Part shown: positions 45,285 through 53,700 of the stretch, piece by piece | Layout of the letters: every line of letters starts with the position of its first letter | Numbering within the stretch: position 1 is the first letter of the stretch | DNA from: JBLHGU01 sp047615875 | GTDB taxonomy: Bacteria; Pseudomonadota; Gammaproteobacteria; Arenicellales; CAJQKF01 | DNA length: 64,000 nt | Direction: 5' to 3' | Assembly: GCA_047615875.1 (NCBI GenBank) | Contig: JBLHGU010000006.1 | Coordinates: forward strand, 1 to 64,000 | The notes under the pieces: model-generated | What the model was told of the DNA's origin: nothing | What the model saw: the letters and a program-made list of their open reading frames with translations, nothing else | The model's database searches: none | Program-made: the position numbers and the translations under genes

Positions 45285-46295
45285 TTATCCAACCTGATAA
45301 TAATTTCTATACCAGTCAACAAAGTTACGTACACCAGTATCAACCGTTGTAGCAGGTTTATAGCCAAGATCATCTGACAGTGCCTGTACATCGGCCGTAG
45401 TGGCAGGAACATCACCATCCTGCATAGGCAACAGGTCAAGAATTGCCTTCTTGCCGAGACACTCTTCCAGCAGTTCAATATATCGCATCAACTTAACCGG
45501 TTGACTATTACCGATATTATAGATGCGATAAGGCGCCAGGCTGGTGGCAGGATCAGGATTATCACCACTCCATTTTGGGTTTGGAGCAGCGGGTTGATCG
45601 ATAACACGCAACACGCCTTCGACGATATCATCGACATAGGTAAAATCACGAATCATCTTACCCTTATTAAAAACCGGAATCGCCTCTTCAGCCAGAATAC
45701 CCTTGGTAAATTTAAACAAGGCCATGTCCGGGCGTCCCCATGGTCCGTAAACCGTGAAAAACCTTAAGCCTGTGGTTGGCAAATTATATAAATGCGAATA
45801 GGAATGAGCCATCAGCTCGTTAGCTTTTTTCGACGCAGCATATAATGAAATTGGATGATCGACATTATCTTTCTCAGAGAACGGCAATTTCGAATTAGCA
45901 CCATAAACCGAGCTTGACGACGCATAAACCAGATGCCCGACTTTTTGATGTCGGCATCCTTCAAGAATATTTCCGAAACCTACCAGATTAGACTGAATAT
46001 AGGCCATCGGATTATCAATGGAGTAACGTACACCTGCCTGTGCGGCCAGATTCATCACTGCATCAAACTGATGCTCACCAAACAAAGTTTGCATATCAGT
46101 AGGAGACTCAATATCCAGCTTATGAAAGTGAAAGTTCTCATAAACCGATAATCTGTCAAGACGAGCCTGTTTAAGTGTCACATCGTAATAATCATTAAGA
46201 TTATCTACACCGTGAACAGTATCACCTCTATCAAGCAGCCTAAGCGACAGAGTAGAGCCGATAAAGCCCGCTGCGCCTGTAATCATCACTTTCAT
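45285..46295 (-). CDS. UDP-glucuronate/galacturonate 4-epimerase (CapI/LspL type)
   Basis: Extended SDR, 336 aa. NAD loop VMITGAAGFIGSTLSLRLL, VDNLNDYYDVTLKQARL (the NDYYD stretch is typical of CapI-type epimerases), ASSSSVYG, YAASKKANELM (Tyr-x3-Lys) and RFFTVYGPWGRPDMALF. It interconverts UDP-glucuronate and UDP-galacturonate or the HexNAcA equivalents, fitting the adjacent dehydrogenase. An 87-base gap with a perfect 12-bp hairpin separates it from that gene. Confidence 0.9.
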   Translation of the reverse strand: MKVMITGAAGFIGSTLSLRLLDRGDTVHGVDNLNDYYDVTLKQARLDRLSVYENFHFHKLDIESPTDMQTLFGEHQFDAVMNLAAQAGVRYSIDNPMAYIQSNLVGFGNILEGCRHQKVGHLVYASSSSVYGANSKLPFSEKDNVDHPISLYAASKKANELMAHSYSHLYNLPTTGLRFFTVYGPWGRPDMALFKFTKGILAEEAIPVFNKGKMIRDFTYVDDIVEGVLRVIDQPAAPNPKWSGDNPDPATSLAPYRIYNIGNSQPVKLMRYIELLEECLGKKAILDLLPMQDGDVPATTADVQALSDDLGYKPATTVDTGVRNFVDWYRNYYQVG

Positions 46296-46337
46296 CTATT
46301 CGATAACCTCAATTTTACAATTCTATCTTTGCATGCA

Positions 46338-46365
46338 CTGCTTAAGATCAACTGATCTTAAGCAG
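46338..46365. repeat. Perfect 12-bp inverted repeat between the dehydrogenase and the epimerase
   Basis: CTGCTTAAGATC, loop AACT, then the exact complement GATCTTAAGCAG. It is in the 87-base gap, transcribed inside the operon. No T-run follows on the minus strand, so it is not a classical terminator; an RNA stability or processing element is more likely (inference). Confidence 0.75.
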
Positions 46366-46382
46366 ACATTCCGAAATATTTT

Positions 46383-47660
46383 CTATAGCGCCCAATAGCC
46401 AAAACCAAGTTCAGTCAATTGGTCGGACTGAAACACCGATTTAATGTCTATAAAGATACCGGGCTTTCTCAATTTTTCCACTAATGGTTCAAGACCCGCC
46501 GCCAGATACTGATCATGACTCACGGCCAAAATTACAGCATCTGCATCAGGCATATCATTATGATCAACCAGTTCTTCGTCGTACTCATGCCTGGCTTCGT
46601 CAGCATTAGCTAAGGCATCTGTGATAGATACATTCACACCGTAACTTCGCAATTCGCGAACAATTTCTATCACCTGAGTATTGCGTAAATCAGGGCAATT
46701 CTCTTTGAAAGTTAAGCCATAGATATTGACCTGAGCCTGTCGAATCTCACAACCATTTTGCGCCATCGTTTTGATGGTCTTCTCGGCAACAAACTTGCCC
46801 ATGCCGTCATTAATACGTCGGCCAGCGAGAATGACTTCTGGCTGATAACCCAGTTCCTGAGCCTTATGGGTAAGATAGTAAGGGTCAACTCCAATACAGT
46901 GCCCTCCAACCAGACCTGGTTGAAATGGCAGAAAATTCCATTTGGTACCAGCCGCGCTTAAGACTTCGCGGGTATTAATCTGCATACGATCAAATATCAC
47001 TGCCAGTTCATTGACCAGCGCAATATTCAAATCTCTTTGTGTATTTTCGATCACTTTGGCAGCTTCCGCGACCTTAATCGAGGAAGCCCTGTGTATGCCA
47101 GCATCTATAATTGACTCATAGACCGAAGCCACTCGTTCAAGAGTTTCCTCGTCATCTCCTGCCACCACCTTGACGATTTTTCTCAGGGTGTGATTGGTAT
47201 CGCCAGGATTAATTCTTTCCGGCGAATAACCAATATGGAAATCCTCACGCCATTGTAATCCAGATGCCTCCTCCAGCACCGGTACGCACACCTCTTCTGT
47301 AGCGCCAGGATAGACAGTAGATTCATAAACAACCGTGCTACCTGGTTGCATCACAGAACCAATGGTTTTACTTGCGGCAATAAGGGGTGAAAAATCCGGT
47401 CGATTTGCCTGATCTGTTGGGGTCGGCACAGCGACAATAAAAATATCACATTGCGCCATATCTTCAACAGTGTTGGTATAAACCAGTCGTTTTGCTGCGG
47501 CCAGTTGCTCCGCAGAAACTTCACCGGTGGGATCATAGCCCGCACGATAGGCATTGAGTTTCTCAACATTTAAGTCCAAACCCACGGTATCGAAATTCTC
47601 CCCTAACGCCACTGCCAGTTGAGCGCCCACATAACCTAATCCTACTACTGCAATCTTCAT
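46383..47660 (-). CDS. UDP-HexNAc 6-dehydrogenase (TviB/WbpO type)
   Basis: NAD-dependent, two-step oxidation of UDP-GlcNAc or UDP-GalNAc to the uronic acid. 425 aa: N-terminal Rossmann VVGLGYVGAQLAVALGENF, VAVPTPTD, VYESTVYPGATEE, the hinge YSPERINPGD, catalytic cysteine in LVGGHCIGVDPYYL near 260 and C-terminal GLTFKENCPDLRNTQ. The SPERINPGD and TFKENCPD versions separate TviB-like enzymes from UDP-glucose dehydrogenase. First gene after the ops leader. Confidence 0.9.
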   Translation of the reverse strand: MKIAVVGLGYVGAQLAVALGENFDTVGLDLNVEKLNAYRAGYDPTGEVSAEQLAAAKRLVYTNTVEDMAQCDIFIVAVPTPTDQANRPDFSPLIAASKTIGSVMQPGSTVVYESTVYPGATEEVCVPVLEEASGLQWREDFHIGYSPERINPGDTNHTLRKIVKVVAGDDEETLERVASVYESIIDAGIHRASSIKVAEAAKVIENTQRDLNIALVNELAVIFDRMQINTREVLSAAGTKWNFLPFQPGLVGGHCIGVDPYYLTHKAQELGYQPEVILAGRRINDGMGKFVAEKTIKTMAQNGCEIRQAQVNIYGLTFKENCPDLRNTQVIEIVRELRSYGVNVSITDALANADEARHEYDEELVDHNDMPDADAVILAVSHDQYLAAGLEPLVEKLRKPGIFIDIKSVFQSDQLTELGFGYWAL

Positions 47661-47681
47661 CTGCTTTGCTTAATCAAGTTG

Positions 47682-47696
47682 GCAGGAAAATCCTGC
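47682..47696. repeat. Leader hairpin near the dehydrogenase start
   Basis: GCAGGA-AAA-TCCTGC, a 6-bp perfect dyad 22 bases upstream of the dehydrogenase ATG and between the ops site and the ribosome site. It may shape the leader RNA. Confidence 0.45.
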
Positions 47697-47712
47697 GCTG
47701 GTTACAAAAAAA

Positions 47713-47724
47713 CACGCTACCGCC
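47713..47724 (-). promoter_or_regulatory. ops element (RfaH recruitment site)
   Basis: On the minus strand the sequence reads GGCGGTAGCGTG, identical to the E. coli ops core, followed directly by seven T. It is preceded by CAG, recalling the JUMPStart end CAGGGGCGGTAGCGTG. It lies 53 bases upstream of the first gene of the approximately 24 kb minus-strand operon, exactly the place where RfaH-dependent operons carry it. RfaH binds the non-template strand of this site in a paused polymerase and suppresses termination through long operons. A 7-bp hairpin (GCCCTGC...GCAGGGC, 47722-47744) overlaps its first bases. No rfaH gene is in the window. Confidence 0.85.
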
Positions 47725-47764
47725 CTGCAGCAAACTCGCAGGGCCGCATCACTTTATCAAAAAC

Positions 47765-47779
47765 CCTGACAAAATCAGG
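47765..47779 (-). terminator. Intrinsic terminator after the winged-helix regulator
   Basis: On the minus strand CCTGA-TTTTG-TCAGG is followed by GTTTTTG, 8 bases after the regulator's TAA at 47788. The stem is short (5 bp), so it is a moderate terminator or an attenuator ahead of the ops leader. Confidence 0.5.
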
Positions 47780-47787
47780 ATACCCAG

Positions 47788-48396
47788 TTACAAATCCGTA
47801 TGTAGACCTAACACATCCGGCGTTAACACGGCGATATCGGGCTTTGCCACTCTTATTGAACGATACATTGCCAACGGATCACCAAGGTCTGTCAAAACTC
47901 GACTAGTATCGGGTAGCGCCATTAAATCTGACCAAACCGGTCGCGAAAAAAACTCCTTTTTCGAGCCCCTTGGATCATATAGACCTATTACCTGAATATC
48001 AGCATCCATAGCTTGCAACAAAGCAATCTCTGCCAGTTCTGAATAGCCACACAGCAACACAGTGTCGATACCCTGATTCTGACAATGTCGATAAATAGAG
48101 CCACAGGACGAAGCCGCCTGACGGTAAAAATCAAATGACGAGGACAAAAACTGTGCAGTCAAACGAGATTTCTCACTAAACCCCTGGGGCGTGAGATAGT
48201 AAATATAGCGATTTGCAGGCGCTTCACTTATTTTGATATAGCCTTTCCTGACACAACGCTTCATATAGGAATTGGCCAGGCCAAGTGCGACACCCATCTG
48301 ATTTGCCAAGCTTCGCTGACTTAATTTACTACCTCGATCCACAGCAGAAAGCACTTCAAGAGTTAGTCGTTCTTCTTTCAGATCAGAGGCGTTCAT
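47788..48396 (-). CDS. Winged-helix regulator with Rossmann-like C-terminal domain
   Basis: 202 aa from the ATG at 48396 (MNASDLKEERLTLEVLSAV); a TTG 42 bases upstream is unlikely. Residues 10-75 form a winged helix (SQRSLANQMGVALGLANSY as recognition region, then RYIYYLTPQGFSEK as wing), like EPS-associated MarR-type regulators. Residues 105-200 look like the first half of a Rossmann fold (IDTVLLCGYSELAEIALLQA, VIGLYDPRGSKKEF), as in PglD or CoA-binding domains, perhaps a ligand sensor. It lies between the DegT gene and the ops leader, on the same strand, so it likely controls the polysaccharide operon (inference). Confidence 0.75.
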   Translation of the reverse strand: MNASDLKEERLTLEVLSAVDRGSKLSQRSLANQMGVALGLANSYMKRCVRKGYIKISEAPANRYIYYLTPQGFSEKSRLTAQFLSSSFDFYRQAASSCGSIYRHCQNQGIDTVLLCGYSELAEIALLQAMDADIQVIGLYDPRGSKKEFFSRPVWSDLMALPDTSRVLTDLGDPLAMYRSIRVAKPDIAVLTPDVLGLHTDL

Positions 48397-48473
48397 AAGT
48401 TGAACACTATACCTTAACCGGTCATCCCAAACAATCAATTCGATCTGATTGCAGGTTCTATTTCGAAGACATT

Positions 48474-49952
48474 CTAGCTTGGTGAAATTATGGATGAAAG
48501 CACAGAATCTACAACTAGGGATTGCTCGTCCTCATTCATATAAGGATGCATTGGCAGACTAACCACACGGTTCGCAACCTCTTCAGAAATAGGTACGCGA
48601 CAGTCGGGATCCTGCATGGCGGGCTGATGATTTAGTGGCACTGGGTAATGCACCGCAGTCGGAATACCCAGTTCGCTCATGGCCGCCTGAAACTGATCTC
48701 TATTCTGCACCAGAATAGAATACTGGGCGTAAACTGAGGTATTGTAATCTGCGATATGTGGACATACCAAAGCTTCACCATCGACATTTGCTTCATTCAA
48801 TAACCGGGTATACCGTTCTGCAACCTGCTGACGTAGTTGAACCTCATCTGGGAATATGCTGAGTTTAGCTAACAATACCGAGGCCTGAAATGAAGACATC
48901 CTGCCATTAATTCCAATACGGGTATGCTGATAACGACCACTTTGACCATGATCTCGAATCTGAAAAATTGCCTCTGCCAGAGAATCACTGTTGGTAAAAC
49001 AAGCACCACTATCGCCATAACCACCCAGCGGTTTGGATGGAAAAAAGCTGGTGCAACCAATATCGCTAACAGCGCCGGAGCGTCGACCCTTATAAGTTGC
49101 GCCGAAACTCTGAGCCGCATCTTCAATTACGACTATCCCCTTCTCGCCTGCCAGTAGGTTAATCGGATCCATATCTGCACATTGACCAAATATACCAACT
49201 GGAATGATCGCTTTGGTTTTATCAGTAATTGCAGCTTCGATTAGATCAGGCTGCAAATTATAAGTCTGGGGATCAATATCAACATATACCGGCTTTGCTC
49301 CTAGTAGATGAATCATCTCGCCTGTGGCCGCAAACGTAAACGGTGAAGTTATCACTTCGTCGCCAGGCTTCACATCGGCTGCAAGTAGAGCTACTAATAA
49401 TGCATCAGTACCATTCGACACGGCGAAAGCGTGGCGAACTCCAACATAACTGGCCATTTCTTGCTCCAGCTCGGTAATTTCTGGACCACCAATATAACGA
49501 CCATGGCTTAGAACTCCGTGCAAGCCACTTTCAATTTCCGATCTTACCCGACGCTGTTGAAAAGCCAGATCAATGAATGGAATACTACCTTGCCCCCGCT
49601 CTGCCACATAAGATTGTGCATCGCGGAGAACTTCGGCATTAGGCGTTAATCTAGCTAACAACTGGCCGCTCTCTGCATCAAATCCGTCTAGAGCAACTAA
49701 CAACTCCAGATCCTGGGCCAATACTGATAACCAGTTCACTCGCTGATCCAATATCTGAATTTGCTTACGTGCGGCTTGCAGATCTCCCAACCTATCCGCG
49801 ACTGAATTCAAGATTTCTGGAATTGACCCCATATATATCCATACACCATCTCTGCGCACTGAAGCCGTGTGAAATATTGGATGTGTTTCGATGGCACGGG
49901 TGTCACAGCAGATTTCCGTTACCAGATCAGGATGAAGCAAATAATCGGTCAT
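48474..49952 (-). CDS. DegT/DnrJ aminotransferase with unexplained N-terminal module
   Basis: 492 aa, about 120 longer than the family. Residues 123-492 are a full PLP sugar aminotransferase of WbpE type: IPFIDLAFQQRRVRSEIE, AVSNGTDALLVALLAADVKPG, VIEDAAQSFGATYKG and the lysine loop CTSFFPSKPLGGYGDSG. Residues 1-122 (YLLHPDLVTEICCDTRAI, ASVRRDGVWIYMGSIPEIL, then LAQDLELLVALDG) are not part of that fold; they look alpha/beta and faintly PIN-like. No separate start serves the aminotransferase alone. Its substrate may be a 3- or 4-keto UDP-HexNAc(A). Positioned between ydcF and the regulator. Confidence 0.82.
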   Translation of the reverse strand: MTDYLLHPDLVTEICCDTRAIETHPIFHTASVRRDGVWIYMGSIPEILNSVADRLGDLQAARKQIQILDQRVNWLSVLAQDLELLVALDGFDAESGQLLARLTPNAEVLRDAQSYVAERGQGSIPFIDLAFQQRRVRSEIESGLHGVLSHGRYIGGPEITELEQEMASYVGVRHAFAVSNGTDALLVALLAADVKPGDEVITSPFTFAATGEMIHLLGAKPVYVDIDPQTYNLQPDLIEAAITDKTKAIIPVGIFGQCADMDPINLLAGEKGIVVIEDAAQSFGATYKGRRSGAVSDIGCTSFFPSKPLGGYGDSGACFTNSDSLAEAIFQIRDHGQSGRYQHTRIGINGRMSSFQASVLLAKLSIFPDEVQLRQQVAERYTRLLNEANVDGEALVCPHIADYNTSVYAQYSILVQNRDQFQAAMSELGIPTAVHYPVPLNHQPAMQDPDCRVPISEEVANRVVSLPMHPYMNEDEQSLVVDSVLSSIISPS

Positions 49953-49973
49953 TTTAAAAGCAAAAGTTATAAG

Positions 49974-50777
49974 TCAATATTGAAGTGTGGCTTTGGCATC
50001 CAGCCAGCCACGCAGGCCATAGACCAGAATACCCAGGTATTCTCGCAACGCAAAAGTCGAGCCAGCCAATGCATCTGACGAAGGCAAAATATTGAGCAGA
50101 AACGGCTGATTGTAGTTTGCGACACGAAAGTCTGTTGGAGCAGGAATTGTTGTAATTCCCACCCTGTGGAACGTAGCAAAGGAGCGGGGCATATGGAATG
50201 CAGACGTGACGAGAAGTATAGTCTTATATCCTTTTTCTTCAAGTAATTTTTTAGTTTTAAGAGCGTTCTGCCGAGTGTTTTTACTGGCTCCTTCAATAAT
50301 AATTGCCTCTTCTGGCACGCCCCATTCCACAAGCAACTTCGCTATGTAAAATGATTCGGATTGAACTGGCTCGTTTTGTCTAAAAACATTGCCACCGGTA
50401 ATAATTATTACTGGTGCACGGCCACTATGGTACAATCTGGAGCCATATAAAACTCGATCCGAAGCACCATGCAACTCCTCAGTGGGGCGTGGTGATAGTG
50501 GCAAACTCACCGCACCACCCAGAATTACAATGGCATCAACCACCGGCATTTCTTCAGCTTTAACTCCGGTGTAATGACTTTCCAAAGATTGCACAAGACG
50601 AGTTGAAACCAGCGGACTCGAAAAAATAAACAGCACAACAAGTCCAAGCAACATCAAAATGGTACCGCTTCGCTTGCCACCAAAATATCGAACGACCAAG
50701 CCAAGTAATAGCAGTTCTAAAGTTAAACTCAGTGGAAATAACAGATAGGGTAGTGTTTTGGAAAGGGAAATCCACAT
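49974..50777 (-). CDS. YdcF/ElyC-family (DUF218) membrane protein
   Basis: 267 aa: two N-terminal membrane helices (LLFPLSLTLELLLLGLVV, TILMLLGLVVLFIFSSP), then a DUF218 domain with VDAIVILGGAVSL, APVIIITGGNVF, ASKNTRQNALKTKKLL and LLVTSAFHMPRSFATF. ElyC in E. coli influences cell-envelope precursors. It follows hrpA by 15 bases and precedes the DegT gene by 21, so it may belong to either unit. Confidence 0.88.
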   Translation of the reverse strand: MWISLSKTLPYLLFPLSLTLELLLLGLVVRYFGGKRSGTILMLLGLVVLFIFSSPLVSTRLVQSLESHYTGVKAEEMPVVDAIVILGGAVSLPLSPRPTEELHGASDRVLYGSRLYHSGRAPVIIITGGNVFRQNEPVQSESFYIAKLLVEWGVPEEAIIIEGASKNTRQNALKTKKLLEEKGYKTILLVTSAFHMPRSFATFHRVGITTIPAPTDFRVANYNQPFLLNILPSSDALAGSTFALREYLGILVYGLRGWLDAKATLQY

Positions 50778-50792
50778 ATTTCTTACTCGCCA

Positions 50793-53700
50793 CTAAATTC
50801 CGTGTACGGCCTGAGCAATCTTCTGCAATTGACGATCCAATCGTTTGGCAGAAATTGGAATAGAGGTACCCAATTGTTGGGCGAATAAAGAAACATGAAA
50901 CTCTTCCAACATCCAACGAAGCGTTGATCGATTGTTATCCATCTCAATTTCTTTAACGCCCAGTCCTGCAAGCTTTGAACTATAGCTGGCTATGCGGGAT
51001 TCAAGCTGCTGATCACGATCGGGATCTTTTGCAGACTTTTCTAACCGAAGCAGAATTGATTTCAGGAATCTTGGCAGATGGGCGAACCATTGCTCGGGGG
51101 TTAAAAATAGATTATCCGGCGCAATCAGCTGATCTATATGCTTTTCAGCTTCAGAATATGAATTTTGCCGCAGTCTGGTTGAAGTTTCATCACGTATTGA
51201 ATAGGCAACTTCCAGCAAACGCGAAGTATCAGTAGCTAACTTATGCGCTACCTCAACCAAATTAACATCGGCTTTTGTTAAGGCCTGCAGGAATTCCGTT
51301 TTTGTCCATACTTCCTCAGACTTAAAGCCGATACTTCGTGCAATTATCTCATGCCGAAACATCTCAGTGAATTCTGCACCGGGAAATAATCCCGCATAAC
51401 GAAGCGCTAGTTGATTCAAGTTACAGCTTTTTACAACATCCTTTACCTGTCGCCCAAGATAACACAGGGCAAGTCGGCGCAAGCCCGCTCGGTGGCTCTG
51501 CAAAGCCGTCATTGAGTTATCAAACAATTCCAGCCCAACGTTATCCCGTAGATCCACGAGACCTGGAAAAGCCGTAATTGTCTGTCCAGAGGCGTCAAGG
51601 CTGATGGCCGGTTGCAAATCCTCGAAGTCCCAACGCCTAAACCCTTGACGTCTATAGTCGCTTGCGCCCAAATGCTCAAATTCATCACGAGCCTGTGAGC
51701 CATGCGTTTGTTTTAACTCCTTAATATTTCTGCCGCTATCAACCAGCGCTCCCTGCTCGGATACGACCTCCAGGCGTAATCTGAGATGATTATCCAGTCG
51801 GTTCAGATCAAAATCGCCAGTGCTTACCTTGATTGCATAGTTTTGATTGAGCAGTTTAGTCAATGCGGTGACTATATCGCCCTCGGTCTGACGCATCTCG
51901 CTAACGATTCTTTCAACCTTGTCTGCAATGGGCACAAGAGGACGTCGCAGTGATTTTGGCAAACAGCGAATTAACCCTTCGATCCGCTGCTCAAACCAAC
52001 TGCCCATCTGACGCTCAGCAACATCAGCTTCAAACTGACCCAACAAAGCCAAAGGTAATTGAATAGTCGCACCGTCAAATTCCTTACCCGGCTGGTACTG
52101 ATAATTTACCGGGACTTCATTTCCGCCAACGGCCAGCCTGTCCGGGTAAGCAGTAGAGTCTTCTGGATTCAACTCATTACCAAGCAAAAGTTCCGCTGTG
52201 AGAAACAGCGCCGACTCTTGGGCTGGATTCGCCCGCAACCATTTCTTCAAGGTTGCAATACTAAAAACCCGGTCGGGTAGTTGTTTATTGAAATAATCCT
52301 GCAAACCCTCTTCATCCACCCAGATTTCATAACCTCTGGTCTTATGGCGAATCTGTTCCATCACGGCCCTGAGTTTTAAATTGGCCTCAGCAAAAGCTAA
52401 TTTACTAGCGCCCATTTCCACCAGTGCCTGTTGGATGAATATTTCTCTAGCGGCAACGGGATCAAACTGGGAATAATTTTTTTTCCGACGGCTAAATATT
52501 CTAAGACCTTGCAAGCTACCACTTTGAAACGCAAGCACATTGCCGCTATGAGAATCCCACCACGGCTCCGTAAGCTCGTAGCGCATCTGGTTTGCAGCAA
52601 CCGACTCTATCCACTCTGGCCGAATACCCAAACACTGGCGAGCATAAGGTCTGCCACTATCTACAACTGCGGTTGCTACTAGCCACTTGGGTCCAGATTT
52701 AAAGAATCTTGATGAGGGATGAATGATTAATTTTTTATTTTGCGTTCCAAGATACTCGCCTTTCTCTTCCACTTTACATACATTGCTTATAAAGCCAGTA
52801 ATTAGAGACTTCGCGACTCCCTCAATATTCAGCTCCAGAGCCGGAGAACTCTCCACCTTCTCTTTCATTGCCAGTCTTAGCTGTTGATGTAATGCCAGCC
52901 ATTCATACATACGGTGTGAAGATAGAAAGTTCGACTCACACCAGCGTTCCAACGCACGCCGGGAACCGCTTTCTTTTTGCTCGTGATAGATAGCCCAAAG
53001 ATCCAGAATCGCTTGAATATCTGAAGCAGAACGAGGAAAAGTTTTGTGATGTTGCCGCGCCACTTCAGATTTTTCTTTCGGCACAATTTCCACATCGGGC
53101 ACCGAAAGTCTGGAACCTATAATCAGCATTTCCGCTAAACAATCCAGCTTTCTGCCTTCTATGAGCAAACGACCAACCCTGGGATCGACTGGTAGGCGGG
53201 CCAGCTCCCGTCCAGTAGATGTCAACTTTAGCTCTTCATCTAACGCGCTCAATTCACCCAACAAACGAAGCCCGGATTTAACTTGACGGTGATCGGGACG
53301 ATCCAGAAAAGGAAAAGACTGCACCTCCCCTAAATTTAATATTTTCATTTTGAGGATTACGGATGCAAGGGAAGTTCTTACCACTTCCGGATCAGAAAAC
53401 TCCGCCCTCGAGTCAAAATCATCCTGGGAATAAAGTCGAAAGCAAACCCCGCTTTGCACACGGCCGCATCGTCCCTTGCGTTGATTTGCTGATGCCTGGG
53501 AAATTTTTTCTATAGGTAACCGCTGAATTTTTCGCGCAGCGCTATAACGGCTAATGCGGGCGCTACCCACATCAATAACATACTTAACACCGGGGACAGT
53601 TAGTGATGTTTCAGCCACATTGGTTGATAAGATTATTCTCTGGCCATTCGACTGAAAGAATATTTTTTTCTGTTCCGCCGGAGCCAGTCTGGCATAGAGT

